A stretch of DNA of 64,000 nucleotides from Bradyrhizobium sp. WSM3983 (GCF_000473045.1 NZ_AXAY01000010.1:186001-250000), one strand, 5' to 3'. Positions 9,190 to 18,319 are shown, numbered from the stretch's first letter. A program made the numbers and translations. Notes: a model not told the origin generated them from the letters alone.

Positions 9190-10425
9190 TTGAGGTTGCT
9201 TGTCGTCAGCCAGTACTTTTGGCCGGAAAATTTCAAGATCAACGATCTCGTGGAAGATCTCGTCGCGCGAGGTCACGAGGTCACGATCCTGACCGGGACG
9301 CCCAGCTACCCCAATCGCACTGGATTTGCCGATTTCTACGCTGCGCCCGAACGGTACGCACGGTACAAGGGCGCGCGGATCCTGCGCGTTCCTCTGCTGG
9401 CTCGATCTGCCGGGCCCGGACTCTTCCTGAACTATCTGAGCTTCGTCGTGACCGCTTCTCTTCTCGGTCCGACCAAGCTCCGATCGACACCCTTCGATTG
9501 CATCTTCGTGTTCGAGCCGTCTCCGGTCACGGTCGGCATTCCGGCGATCCTGCTACGTCGGCTGCGCCGGGTGCCGATGGCCTTCTGGGTGCAGGACCTG
9601 TGGCCTGAAACGCTGTCTGCCGTCGGCGTCGTGACATCTCCCCGGTTGCTCGGGCTCATCGGCCGTCTGGTCCGGTTCATCTACAATCGCTGCGATCTGA
9701 TCCTGGCGCAGTCGCGCAGCTTTGTTCCGCGGATTGCCGGCAATTGCGATCATCCGGAACGCATCATCTATTTTCCCAACTGGGCTGAACTGATCTATGA
9801 AGCGCGCGATCAGGCAGCTGCGCCCGAGGTCCCGCCGGCGGATGGCAAATTCACGGTGATGTTCGCCGGCAACATCGGCGACGCGCAGGACTTTCCGGCG
9901 ATTCTCGGCGCCGCCGAACATTTGCATGGCCGTCCGGGTTTCCGCTGGGTCCTTGTCGGCGACGGCCGAATGTCCGATTGGGTCGCTTCCGAAATCAGCC
10001 GCCGTGGTCTTGGCGACGTGGTTTTGATGCTTGGACGGTTTGCAGTCGAGCGGATGCCGTCATTTTTTCGCCGCGCCGATGTATTGCTCGTCTCATTGAA
10101 GTCGGACCCGGTGTTGTCCTCGACGATTCCCGCCAAGCTGCAGACCTATTTGGCCGCTGGTATTCCAGTTCTCGCGATGATGAACGGCGAGGGCGCGGCG
10201 CTGGTCCAGCAGGCAGGAGCCGGTCTGGTGTGTCCCGCCGGTGATGCGAAAGGACTGGCCGATGCCGTCGTGCAGCTGGCGAGTTTGACGCCGGATGAGA
10301 GGCGCGCGATGGGAGCGCGCGGACGCGAGCTTGCAACGTCCGAATTCGATCGCAAGAAGCAGATCGACAAGATCGAAAGCTGGTTGTCCGAATTGCGCTA
10401 TTCGGGTGACTCCCGCGGCCGGTGA
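9190..10425 (+). CDS. glycosyltransferase family 4 (WbuB/WcaI-like)
   Basis: A 411-residue GT-B enzyme. The N-terminal half has LLVVSQYFWPENFKINDLV and WVQDLWPETL, typical of WbuB/WbjE/WcaI transferases; the C-terminal half has MFAGNIGDAQDF, LVGDGRMS and the ESTIP-like SSTIPAKLQTYLAAG segment that contacts the nucleotide sugar. In known clusters such transferases follow fnlC and transfer L-FucNAc; here that is an inference from position. The start is TTG at 9190, since MRLLVVSQYF begins the fold directly. It ends in a GTGA overlap with an open frame leading into the oxygenase gene. Confidence 0.88.
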   Translation: MRLLVVSQYFWPENFKINDLVEDLVARGHEVTILTGTPSYPNRTGFADFYAAPERYARYKGARILRVPLLARSAGPGLFLNYLSFVVTASLLGPTKLRSTPFDCIFVFEPSPVTVGIPAILLRRLRRVPMAFWVQDLWPETLSAVGVVTSPRLLGLIGRLVRFIYNRCDLILAQSRSFVPRIAGNCDHPERIIYFPNWAELIYEARDQAAAPEVPPADGKFTVMFAGNIGDAQDFPAILGAAEHLHGRPGFRWVLVGDGRMSDWVASEISRRGLGDVVLMLGRFAVERMPSFFRRADVLLVSLKSDPVLSSTIPAKLQTYLAAGIPVLAMMNGEGAALVQQAGAGLVCPAGDAKGLADAVVQLASLTPDERRAMGARGRELATSEFDRKKQIDKIESWLSELRYSGDSRGR

Positions 10426-10580
10426 AGATACAAAAGAGAGTCGGTTCATCCGCGCTGAAGGAACTAGAGTCCAAGAGTTGGACCTCGGGGATTGCACTTG
10501 ACGCCGAACCTCGTTTTGGGTTGAGTCTCGGCAGGGTTGCGGAGGGGGTATCTTCCCGCAATGGGAAAGCGGAGAACAGG

Positions 10581-11414
10581 ATGCCGTCGTTGGAAGAACA
10601 GCTTCCGCTAGACAAGATGGAAGTCTATGCGGGTAGGGCTAGCGAGTACGCTAGCGCCAAGCCGTTTCCGCATATCGCGTTTGACAATTTTTTCGGCCCC
10701 GAAGTGTTGCGCCGGCTCATCGCCGCGTTCCCGAATCCTAGCGACCCGAACTGGTTGAAATATCGGGCGCCTGCGCAAAAGGATAAATTGCAGAGCACAA
10801 GCGAACTGACGATGCCGCCAGCCGTGCGCGATGTCATTGGCGCCCTCAATTCGTCGACCTTCGTCAAGTTTCTGGAGCGGCTGACCGGCATCGATGGCAT
10901 CATTCCGGATCCGCACTTGCACGGCGGCGGAATGCATCAAACGATGACGGGTGGTCACCTCAAGATGCACGTCGATTACAACATTCACCAGGAGTGGAAG
11001 CTGGACCGTCGGCTCAACGTGATTCTCTATCTCAACGACCACTGGGAAGAGCAGTGGGGTGGAGCACTGGAGCTTTGGGACTCCGACGCCGACAATAAGA
11101 TGACAGCGTGCGTCCAGAAATTCTTCCCGATCGCCAACCGGATGGTCATCTTCTCCACGACCGAGCGATCATGGCACGGCCACCCTGACGCGCTGACATG
11201 TCCTCCGGATAAAACCCGGAAATCGATCGCGCTCTACTACTATACCAATGGGCGCCCCAAAGAGGAGTTGCCTGAGTTCCACAACACGATATTTGTGGAA
11301 CGTCCAGGTGAGGAATTCAGCTATGTTGGAGTCAAGGATCTGATCCGCGACATCACGCCGCCGATCTTGGCGAAGGCGGTGAGAAGGATAAAGGCGCGTG
11401 CGCGAGCTGGTTAA
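10581..11414 (+). CDS. 2OG-Fe(II) dioxygenase (prolyl-4-hydroxylase-like)
   Basis: A 277-residue protein with the double-stranded beta-helix of 2-oxoglutarate/iron oxygenases. The iron ligands appear as HVD (His130, Asp132) and SWHGH (His199 or His201), and Arg213 in KTRKS would bind 2-oxoglutarate. VILYLNDHWEEQWGGALELW is the typical core strand. ATG at 10581 has GGAG six bases upstream; a GTG at 10422, overlapping the previous stop, would add 53 residues unlike the family. It overlaps the following methyltransferase by 17 bases. The substrate is unknown; hydroxylation of a glycan or acyl group is inferred from context. Confidence 0.85.
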   Translation: MPSLEEQLPLDKMEVYAGRASEYASAKPFPHIAFDNFFGPEVLRRLIAAFPNPSDPNWLKYRAPAQKDKLQSTSELTMPPAVRDVIGALNSSTFVKFLERLTGIDGIIPDPHLHGGGMHQTMTGGHLKMHVDYNIHQEWKLDRRLNVILYLNDHWEEQWGGALELWDSDADNKMTACVQKFFPIANRMVIFSTTERSWHGHPDALTCPPDKTRKSIALYYYTNGRPKEELPEFHNTIFVERPGEEFSYVGVKDLIRDITPPILAKAVRRIKARARAG

Positions 11415-12249
11415 GTCGGCGGCAATCTCCATCTTCCAGCGCGCTCTGTTCGATGATCGGATCACCAACTTTGCCCTCAACGGCAGTCTGGCGCGCCGGT
11501 TTATTTCGGGCGGGGCTGGTGCAAGTTTCGGCCTCTCGGCAACAGATCGGTCCGAACTGCTCCGCAGATTCAAGGTTATCAACCGGAACGTCCGGTCGGC
11601 AACGCAATGGCCGTCCTACCTGGTGATGGCTGAATTTCTGCTGAATGTTCCGTCTTCATTGAAGGGCGATGTCGTCGAGTGCGGGTGCTACAAAGGCGCC
11701 AGCACGGCAGCATTGTCGCTACTCTGCGCAAAGGTCGGCCGGAAGCTGATTGTCTGCGACTCGTTCGAAGGTCTGCCCGCCGACTTGGCGGACGCTCAGC
11801 ATCGCTATCCGCACCTCGGCGCGACCACGACGTATCACGTCGGAGATTTCGCGGGCCGGCTTGAGGAGGTAAAGCAGAATATCGCTGCCTATGGCGACCT
11901 CTCGGTTTGCGAATTCGTGCAGGGCTTCTATTCGGAGTCGCTGAGGAGTTTCGACCGCGATCTGGTTTTCGGATTTTTTGATGTCGATCTACTGTCATCA
12001 ATGCAGGACTGCATCCGCTATCTGTGGCCGCACTTCCGCAATGGCAGTATAGTTTTCACGGATGATTCCTGTGACATGGAGGTCGTCAAGATCTGGTTTG
12101 ATCGAGAGTTCTGGCAAGCCAATCTCAACTGCGAGCCGCCGGGCTATATCGGTTCCGGTTGTGGCCTGCCTTCGATCTCACCCGCGTACTCGTCACTAGG
12201 CTACGCCTTAAAAGGCGTTGGCACGCTGTCGGCCGTGAGTTTTACCTAA
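11398..12249 (+). CDS. TylF/macrocin O-methyltransferase family protein
   Basis: A 283-residue class I methyltransferase of the TylF family, which O-methylates sugar hydroxyls with SAM. Landmarks are GDVVECGCYKGASTAALS (motif I), LIVCDSFEGLP (beta-2 acidic region), and FFDVDLLSSMQDCIRYL with IVFTDD, which carries the metal-binding aspartates. The start is GTG at 11398, inside the end of the oxygenase gene, implying translational coupling. Oxygenase and methyltransferase together suggest sequential decoration of one sugar. It ends the rightward run begun at 4538. Confidence 0.85.
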   Translation: MRELVKSAAISIFQRALFDDRITNFALNGSLARRFISGGAGASFGLSATDRSELLRRFKVINRNVRSATQWPSYLVMAEFLLNVPSSLKGDVVECGCYKGASTAALSLLCAKVGRKLIVCDSFEGLPADLADAQHRYPHLGATTTYHVGDFAGRLEEVKQNIAAYGDLSVCEFVQGFYSESLRSFDRDLVFGFFDVDLLSSMQDCIRYLWPHFRNGSIVFTDDSCDMEVVKIWFDREFWQANLNCEPPGYIGSGCGLPSISPAYSSLGYALKGVGTLSAVSFT

Positions 12250-12573
12250 TCCAAGAGAATTGCGCTGTGATCGGCCATGCGCTGTGCTCGTCATCGGCCG
12301 ATCGAAGACGAAGGCTTTAGGGTCGATGCGGATCTGGCTGCGGCTTGTAGGAATATTTCAGGTAGACCGCGACCGGAAAATACATCCCAAAAGTCCCAGC
12401 ACCAGCGTTACCGCCGTCAAGAGCGTCCCGGACTGCGTCAGCGCTGGGCTACCAAAAATAGTCTGGTGAGGCAATCGACCGATCATCGGCAGTGCATCCC
12501 GCGCCTCATATGTTGACCTAAAATCGTCCGAGGCGGATTGGCGCGGCCTTCGTCGAAGCTGAATAAACCGTCG
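12250..12573. other. convergent intergenic region with a possible small membrane-protein remnant
   Basis: No confident gene lies here. On the minus strand, the frame of the flippase gene stays open beyond its TAA stop and encodes a hydrophobic segment (GTLLTAVTLVLGLLGCIF) ending in a basic tail at 12358. An ATG at 12486 would give a 42-residue single-span peptide without a good ribosome binding site. This could be a small membrane protein, a remnant, or chance. Confidence 0.3.
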
Positions 12574-13965
12574 TTACGGCAACGTGTTTCGCAGACCCTT
12601 CGGAGTGTGAGACAGTAGTCGCCTGACACGCAAGGGGTTTATCAGCCTTGCATTTGCAGTGAGACCAAAAAAATTCTTGACGAGAAGGACGTTCGCGAGC
12701 GCTTGCGCGGTCGAACTTGCGGCATATACCGTTGCTACGCCTAAAATTCCGAAATTGAACATGGCCCAAACAGCCAGTAGCACCGTCGCGCCCGCGGCGA
12801 TCAGCGTGCTCACCATTGCGACCTTTTGCCTGCCCAGAAGAATGAGCACGTAACCGGCAACACCGCCAGCCGAAAACATGACCTGGCCGAGCCCCAGTAT
12901 GAGTGCAGTGCCGAAGGCCCGCGAATACGCCTCTCCCCAGATCGTCAATATCAAACTTCGTCCGAAACCAGCAAACAGGGCAAATCCAACAAGTGCTGCG
13001 AAGGTCGCGCCGGTGGCCGAGAGAGTTAGCAGCCATTGCAAATACAAGCGGCGGTGATGTGCCCAGTTGGTCACGATGTGGGGCAGGATCGTGAGCGATA
13101 CGATCGTGAGCGGGACCGCAAACAGGCTCCCTATTCTCAAAGCCAATCCGTAGCACGCGACGTCAGCGGGGTGGCCGCCGAGCCCCACGATCCAGATGTC
13201 CAGCTGGGACACGGCAACGAAACTCATGGTCGTTACAAGATTTGGCCAGCTCTGTGCGAGGATGCCCGACGCCGGCGCAGGTGTGATCGGCACCCGCTGC
13301 CAGGTGCGCATCGTTCGTCCCAATTGTGCCAGTCCAAGCACGATCCCGGCCATGGCTGCGAGCATGCTGGCGGCCAGAAGGTACGAGATGGACAGGGGGG
13401 CTTTGAACGCAAGCGCAAATACGAGATAGGCGTTGACGATCAGTCCTGGGAGGGCGGGCAGGAACGAAGCAGTCACCATGCCGTAGAGTGCGCGATGGAT
13501 TTCTGCCAGCACGCCAAGCAGAGCTCCGGTTGCAATCATCGGAATCATGAGCGGAACAAGATTCCGGATATGCGGGCTCAATGGGTGCGCAGCCGGGCCG
13601 AAGGCGAATGCGCAAATTCCAACCAGGCATCCGAGAGCCAGGCCGGAAATGAGGGACATCTTCATCGTTACGATGGCGATGGTCCGCGCTCGCCCCGTGT
13701 CTCCAACCGCCATCGCATGTGAGACGATCCCGGGGATCGTCACGGGCAGCCCCAATTGAGCGAGGAAAACACTCACGCTGACGATAGCTTGGACGAAAAA
13801 GAACACGCCGACGTCGTGCAGACTCAGAGCCAGCGGAAGCAGCAGGCCAATTCCGACGCCGGTCACGAGTTGGAGCACTTTGCCGGCGAAGGCCGTACCG
13901 CCGGACCGGCCTGCATTTCCGCCGCTCGAAGGTCCGTCCGCCGGGCGTTTGCGTAGGAAGGTCAC
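12574..13965 (-). CDS. wzx: Wzx-type polysaccharide flippase
   Basis: A 463-residue protein with about 12 membrane spans and the sequence style of the MATE/MOP polysaccharide transporter family. The N-terminal FAGKVLQLVTGVGIGLLLPL and the DVGVFFFVQAIVSV region resemble the 'G ... F ... Y G ... A' start of Wzx proteins. Such proteins flip undecaprenyl-diphosphate-linked repeat units across the inner membrane. It is last in a leftward set behind the GT2 gene and the Wzy-like gene, which supports the assignment. Wzx proteins are highly divergent, so substrate cannot be read from sequence. Confidence 0.82.
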   Translation of the reverse strand: MTFLRKRPADGPSSGGNAGRSGGTAFAGKVLQLVTGVGIGLLLPLALSLHDVGVFFFVQAIVSVSVFLAQLGLPVTIPGIVSHAMAVGDTGRARTIAIVTMKMSLISGLALGCLVGICAFAFGPAAHPLSPHIRNLVPLMIPMIATGALLGVLAEIHRALYGMVTASFLPALPGLIVNAYLVFALAFKAPLSISYLLAASMLAAMAGIVLGLAQLGRTMRTWQRVPITPAPASGILAQSWPNLVTTMSFVAVSQLDIWIVGLGGHPADVACYGLALRIGSLFAVPLTIVSLTILPHIVTNWAHHRRLYLQWLLTLSATGATFAALVGFALFAGFGRSLILTIWGEAYSRAFGTALILGLGQVMFSAGGVAGYVLILLGRQKVAMVSTLIAAGATVLLAVWAMFNFGILGVATVYAASSTAQALANVLLVKNFFGLTANARLINPLRVRRLLSHTPKGLRNTLP

Positions 13966-14031
13966 GGACGCATCTCTATGATCGATTACCCATGCTGTCG
14001 ACGTCTTTCTCTGACTTGGCGCGAAGGCTGG

Positions 14032-15384
14032 CTAAGGCTGATCCTTGGAAAGGTTGGTAGAGGCAGACGTTGAGGGCGATGTTCTCGCGAGATTTGGCCG
14101 GAAGAAGCCGGCAACGAAGATCAGGAACAGAACCAGGAAGCCGACAAGCGTGTCGGCCGATTGAAACAGCTGATTGTTGGCCGGAAAATAGAAGACCATC
14201 GTGTTCAGCAGGTAGAACATTGCCAGCGCAACGACGGATCCTGTCATCATGAGATTGCGCCATACCAGACCGTAAAGGGCGCCAATCATGAGGACGAGGA
14301 TCAATGATCCGGACACACCGAAATCCGAGATGAACCACGCGAACGCGGAATGCCAGGTTGACCAGAAACTCCAGTCGTATTTCTTTTCGATAATCGGCAG
14401 AAGTGTATGGAAGTACCAGTCGTCTCCGAGGAGGGCCTTGGCCTTCCTCAGGATGACCAGGGAGTTGGTGAGCCCCCAACCCAGTCCATAGTCGGTTTCT
14501 ACCAGCGCGAGGGAAAGTCCATAGTAACCGACGCCGAGATATCGCGTGATCGTTTCGTAGCCCGGATACAGCGCTGGCGGAAGGATTTCATACATCGCTC
14601 CGGATCTCTGCGCGTCGAGGTTCAACGGCGTGAAGTGGCCTACGTTAGAGGCCGGATCGCGGAACGAAATGAAGAAAACGAAGATCCACAAGAACAATGC
14701 GATTCCGACTATCGCAGAAGAGATCAAGATCCAGATCCTGCGGCGTGAGGTTCGTCCTGAAAAGATGTAGTATAGCCCGAGGGTCAGGGGCAGCAGCACT
14801 GCCAATTGGAACAGACCGCGATTAACGCCGATGTAAGTGTAGACCAACAGAAAAGTGACACAGGCGAAGACGTACGCAATCCTGTAGGGCCAGCCCAGCC
14901 GGGGCCAATGCTGAATTGCTCCGGTCAGCGCCAGAAAGAACAGCGGGCTGAGCAAGGCGAACGCGTACTCGAAATAGGTCCACCATCCTCGCGTGAAATT
15001 CCTCGCAACGAAGATATCGTAGTTGTAGTTCGCGCGCGATAGTTGAAGCGAGACCGGTGGAAGGAGCGAGTCGGTTCGCGCTACCGACAAGATCAGCACG
15101 CTGAGAACCATGAACAGAATTGCAAATTTGATCGTCGCAGTTTCGCGATGAGTTGCGATGTGCGATCGCCAGGACAGGGATGCGAAGGCGCCGCCAATCG
15201 CCCCAATGAAGAACAAGGCGATAGCCGCCGTGAGGTAGAGGTAGAGGTATTCCGGATGTTGCACCGGCCAGGGCCACGGGCCGAACCGAAAGGCCAGCAC
15301 GGTCAATGCAAGATAGGTCGTCATGGCGACTGGCGCGCCCGTCAGCCGAAGGGCGCTGAGACGCCCGGGAGTCTTAGGAACCAT
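14032..15384 (-). CDS. wzy: Wzy-like O-antigen polymerase (candidate)
   Basis: A 450-residue protein with about 11-12 membrane spans and a large periplasmic loop between roughly residues 240 and 350 (from FRDPASNVGHF through the KKYDWSFWSTWHSAFAWF segment), the topology of Wzy and O-antigen ligase-like polymerases. It lies between a glycosyltransferase (38 bases away) and the Wzx gene (66 bases away), the classic arrangement of Wzx/Wzy-dependent O-antigen loci. Wzy proteins share little sequence, so the call is topology plus context. ATG at 15384. Confidence 0.75.
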   Translation of the reverse strand: MVPKTPGRLSALRLTGAPVAMTTYLALTVLAFRFGPWPWPVQHPEYLYLYLTAAIALFFIGAIGGAFASLSWRSHIATHRETATIKFAILFMVLSVLILSVARTDSLLPPVSLQLSRANYNYDIFVARNFTRGWWTYFEYAFALLSPLFFLALTGAIQHWPRLGWPYRIAYVFACVTFLLVYTYIGVNRGLFQLAVLLPLTLGLYYIFSGRTSRRRIWILISSAIVGIALFLWIFVFFISFRDPASNVGHFTPLNLDAQRSGAMYEILPPALYPGYETITRYLGVGYYGLSLALVETDYGLGWGLTNSLVILRKAKALLGDDWYFHTLLPIIEKKYDWSFWSTWHSAFAWFISDFGVSGSLILVLMIGALYGLVWRNLMMTGSVVALAMFYLLNTMVFYFPANNQLFQSADTLVGFLVLFLIFVAGFFRPNLARTSPSTSASTNLSKDQP

Positions 15385-15422
15385 GTGCGCAGAGCCCTGT
15401 GACGATGAGAATCATGACCGCA

Positions 15423-16364
15423 TCAGTTGCTGCGTCGAAAGCGTCCAACCAGGCGTGCGATCGGTTGCTTCAGCTGAGGCGGGATCACCGCGCGAACCAG
15501 TCTCCACATCGCCTTCAGGTTGAGGCTTGCAGGATCGCGTCTGTAGGCGGTCGTGATCGACCGGACGAACCGGGGCAAATTACCGTTGCGCAGATGTCCG
15601 CGAGCGGCAACGAGGTTGGCGTTGGCGACCGCGAGGTTCTTGCTGGCCCGCAGCGTGCTGGGACAAAACGGGCCGTCGAAGAACTTGTCCGCGACGTAGA
15701 TGAACTCATCGACCAGCTTGTCCGACACGATTCCGCTGATTGAAAGAGATCCGGAATGGATCCGATAGAGCGCCAGCACTTCCGGATTGAAATCAATGCG
15801 GCCAAGACATCCCACCCGCATCCAGAATTCGCGATCTGGTCCGAGCTTGCAGTGAGGGTCCCATCCGCCGACCGCGTCATATACGTTCCGACGAAATATG
15901 GCGCCCGGGCCAATGTAGCACTCTTGTTCGATCACGAGCTCCGCCAGGGAAAACGGCCGGCCCCCGCGCTCCCTGACGACCCTGCCGTTCTGATCGATCA
16001 GATTCGTGTTTGGGAATGTTGCGACCGCCTCAGGTTCCGCGTCCAGATGCTTGACCAGGGTGGCGACCGCGTCCGGGAGCAGGATGTCGTCGTCGCTCAG
16101 GTAACCGAGATATGTTCCGCTTGATGCGTCCCAGCCTGCCGTCAGCGCTGCGACTTGTCCGGCGTTCGATTGCCGCAAGACTTTGACCCTCGGAGGAAGC
16201 GTCGCCAGATACTCTCCAGTCGAGTCCGTTGAGCCATCGTCGACGACGATGAATTCGATATTGGGATAGCTTTGGTTGAGTACCGAATTCACCGTCTCCG
16301 GCAGATATTTGGCGCGGTTGTAGGTGGGCGTCACCAAGCTTATCAGGGGCAGTTCCGTCAACAT
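15423..16364 (-). CDS. glycosyltransferase family 2
   Basis: A 313-residue GT-A fold enzyme. It opens PLISLVTPTYNRAKYLPETVNSVL, has FIVVDDGSTDSTGEYL (nucleotide-binding aspartates) and GYLSDDDILLPDAV (the DXD metal site), and LGPDREFWMRVG where the catalytic base lies. It is presumed to add one sugar of the O-antigen unit from a nucleotide sugar at the cytoplasmic face. It heads the leftward set with the polymerase and flippase genes and is divergent from the GT4 gene at 16676. Confidence 0.88.
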   Translation of the reverse strand: MLTELPLISLVTPTYNRAKYLPETVNSVLNQSYPNIEFIVVDDGSTDSTGEYLATLPPRVKVLRQSNAGQVAALTAGWDASSGTYLGYLSDDDILLPDAVATLVKHLDAEPEAVATFPNTNLIDQNGRVVRERGGRPFSLAELVIEQECYIGPGAIFRRNVYDAVGGWDPHCKLGPDREFWMRVGCLGRIDFNPEVLALYRIHSGSLSISGIVSDKLVDEFIYVADKFFDGPFCPSTLRASKNLAVANANLVAARGHLRNGNLPRFVRSITTAYRRDPASLNLKAMWRLVRAVIPPQLKQPIARLVGRFRRSN

Positions 16365-16675
16365 ATATCTCCAACTCTATCCCTGCTACACCCGAGAGTT
16401 GCCGGCGATCCGTGATTACTACAGGCTGGCTATCTGGCGCAATTCCCAGTAAATCATTGAGCTCCGTCTTGCGACTTTCGGCCTTGGGGCGTCTGCTTCG
16501 CTGCCGCCGTGGTTGCGGTCAACTGGCCGGCGATGATCTCCGTCGTGCGACTGACACATTCGCCTGGATTCGCCGCCGCGTTCCTTTTGGAAGGGAATAC
16601 TCAGCGCTTGACATTGCCAAATGTCGATATTGCCGCGACAGTATCGTTCACTTCCAGCGCGCGAACCAGATCATC
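16365..16675. other. divergent promoter region between GT2 and GT4 genes
   Basis: This 311-base region separates two divergent glycosyltransferase genes. The plus-strand frame is open upstream of 16676, but it is arginine-rich and unlike GT4 N-termini, so I treat it as noncoding. A candidate promoter with an overlapping inverted repeat lies at 16608-16636. Nothing else was recognised. Confidence 0.5.
16608..16636 (+). promoter_or_regulatory. candidate promoter with overlapping inverted repeat
   Basis: A perfect TTGACA at 16608-16613 lies 63 bases before the GT4 start. The -10 region is poor. GACATT and AATGTC, separated by four bases, form a 6-bp inverted repeat at 16610-16625 that covers the -35 box and could be an operator. 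No regulator is known. Confidence 0.35.
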
Positions 16676-17842
16676 ATGAAAGTCTTGGCATTTAACAGGC
16701 ACTATCTGCCGGGCTTCAAAGCGGGCGGTCCGATCAGGTCGCTGGCGAACATGGCGGAAGCGCTCGGTGACGAGATCAGATTTTTCATCGGTACAACTGA
16801 TCGCGACTTGGGGGACGCCGAACCGTATCCGGAGATTGATAGGAATGCCTGGATCAAAATCGGCAAGGCCGAGGTTCGATATTTTGCACCCGGATCCATT
16901 TCCATCCGAGCGATCTGCGCCCTGATCGACGAGGTTCGACCTGACTGCATTTACCTCAACAGCTTTTTCGATCCGATCTTTAGCTTGCGCGTCCTGATCG
17001 CTCGGCGAGTAGGTCTTATTCCACGGATACCGTTGCTTCTTGCGCCGCGTGGAGAGTTCTCGCTTGGAGCCCTAACACTAAAGAGCCTGAGGAAATTGGC
17101 GTATATCAAGGGCGCCTCAATATCTGGATTGACTCGGGATGTCATGTGGCATGCTTCGACCGCAATCGAGGCCGACGATATTTCCCGAGCTATGTCGATC
17201 GGTTCGTCTTCGATCGCAGTTGGATCTGATCTGGCGACCGCGCCGCCTGCAAATGCAGCTTCGGCATGGAGGCCACGTGAGAGTGGTCGTCCGTTTCGCC
17301 TTTGTTTCTTGTCCCGCATATCGCCTAAAAAGAATCTGACCGGTGCATTGCGAGCGATCGGTCTCGTGAAGGCGCACGTAGTCTTCGATATCTATGGGCC
17401 CAAGGAGGACGAGTCCTATTGGGTGGAATGCCAAAAGCTCATCGACGAGCTGCCGCCACATGTCAGCGTCGCCTATCGCGGTGAAGTTGCGCACCAGGAC
17501 ATCGCATCGGTCTTTGCTTGCTATGACCTGTTCTTGTTTCCGACTTTAGGCGAGAACTACGGGCACGTCATTTTCGAGGCAATGAGCGTCGGGCTCCCCG
17601 TGCTCACCAGCGATCAGACCCCGTGGAACGATCTGCGCGAGGCGGGCGCGGGATGGGCAATTGCGCCGGACCCGAGCTCTATCGCGACTTGCATAGATGA
17701 GGCGGCGCATTGGACGTTGGCCGAACAGTCCGCGGCGAGAGCTGCGTGCACACGATATGCTGAACTTGTCTTGCAGGATTCGCAAAGCATCGAGCAGAAC
17801 CGTAAATTGCTTTTTGCCGCCGCGAGGATTGGAGGAGGATGA
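16676..17842 (+). CDS. glycosyltransferase family 4
   Basis: A 388-residue GT-B enzyme. The start MKVLAFNRHYLPGFKAGGPIRSL is the donor/acceptor loop seen in GT4 proteins. The C-terminal half has LCFLSRISPKKNL, DIYGPKED, and FLFPTLGENYGHVIFEAMSVGLPVL, the E-x7-E motif that binds the nucleotide sugar. The start at 16676 is chosen because the fold begins there; upstream in-frame sequence lacks homology character. It is the first gene of a rightward set leading to the WreQ/WreU-like pair, although a 477-base unexplained gap follows. Confidence 0.88.
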   Translation: MKVLAFNRHYLPGFKAGGPIRSLANMAEALGDEIRFFIGTTDRDLGDAEPYPEIDRNAWIKIGKAEVRYFAPGSISIRAICALIDEVRPDCIYLNSFFDPIFSLRVLIARRVGLIPRIPLLLAPRGEFSLGALTLKSLRKLAYIKGASISGLTRDVMWHASTAIEADDISRAMSIGSSSIAVGSDLATAPPANAASAWRPRESGRPFRLCFLSRISPKKNLTGALRAIGLVKAHVVFDIYGPKEDESYWVECQKLIDELPPHVSVAYRGEVAHQDIASVFACYDLFLFPTLGENYGHVIFEAMSVGLPVLTSDQTPWNDLREAGAGWAIAPDPSSIATCIDEAAHWTLAEQSAARAACTRYAELVLQDSQSIEQNRKLLFAAARIGGG

Positions 17843-18319
17843 TCGACCACCATGCCCGCTCTCTCGTGAACTCCGGCGCAATGCGGCGCGCCGCAGGGGC
17901 GTTCTACCCTGTAGAATTATGTGGAAGGCAGGTTGGCCGGGATGATCGCCCTGGCCGAGCGGGGAACTCCTCGTCGGGTGATCGTCGTTCCAGGGTGGTA
18001 AGGCCGGCGTTCCGATCGTTGGGCAACCATCTTGGGGACCAGCGCCGGACTGGCGGTCAGGTTCATGACGATGGAACATATTTCGGCGATTCTGGGCGCG
18101 AACCGGGACTCTGGGCTTTGAAACGCCCGGCCGATGATGCTTGGGCTGATTCGAGGCAGGACTGCAGACGGACCCGCCAATGGCGCCGGGCCGCTACCAA
18201 TCCAGCCAACGCCTCATCAGAATGGTTCGGGCGCGCGATCGTATCGGACCTTTACCGTGAATTGCGTATCCGGTTTAAGACATTCGACGGAAGTGGTGTG
18301 AGCGGGGCGGGACAATAGG
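17843..18319. other. 477-base stretch without a recognisable gene
   Basis: A plus-strand frame (17839-18318) is open for 159 codons and begins with an ATGA-type overlap, but its product is rich in Arg, Gly, Asp and Ser, has no hydrophobic core pattern, and matches nothing I know. A minus-strand frame at 17917-18180 is no better. It may be the decayed remains of a gene between the GT4 gene and the epimerase, or a leader for the epimerase. Confidence 0.3.

Noticed and set aside
10422..10580. Upstream GTG start for the 2OG oxygenase
   Set aside because: It adds 53 residues without family character, while ATG at 10581 has a well-placed GGAG.
17839..18318. 159-codon frame overlapping the GT4 stop
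   Set aside because: Composition and lack of hydrophobic periodicity do not look like a protein; reported only as an unexplained region.
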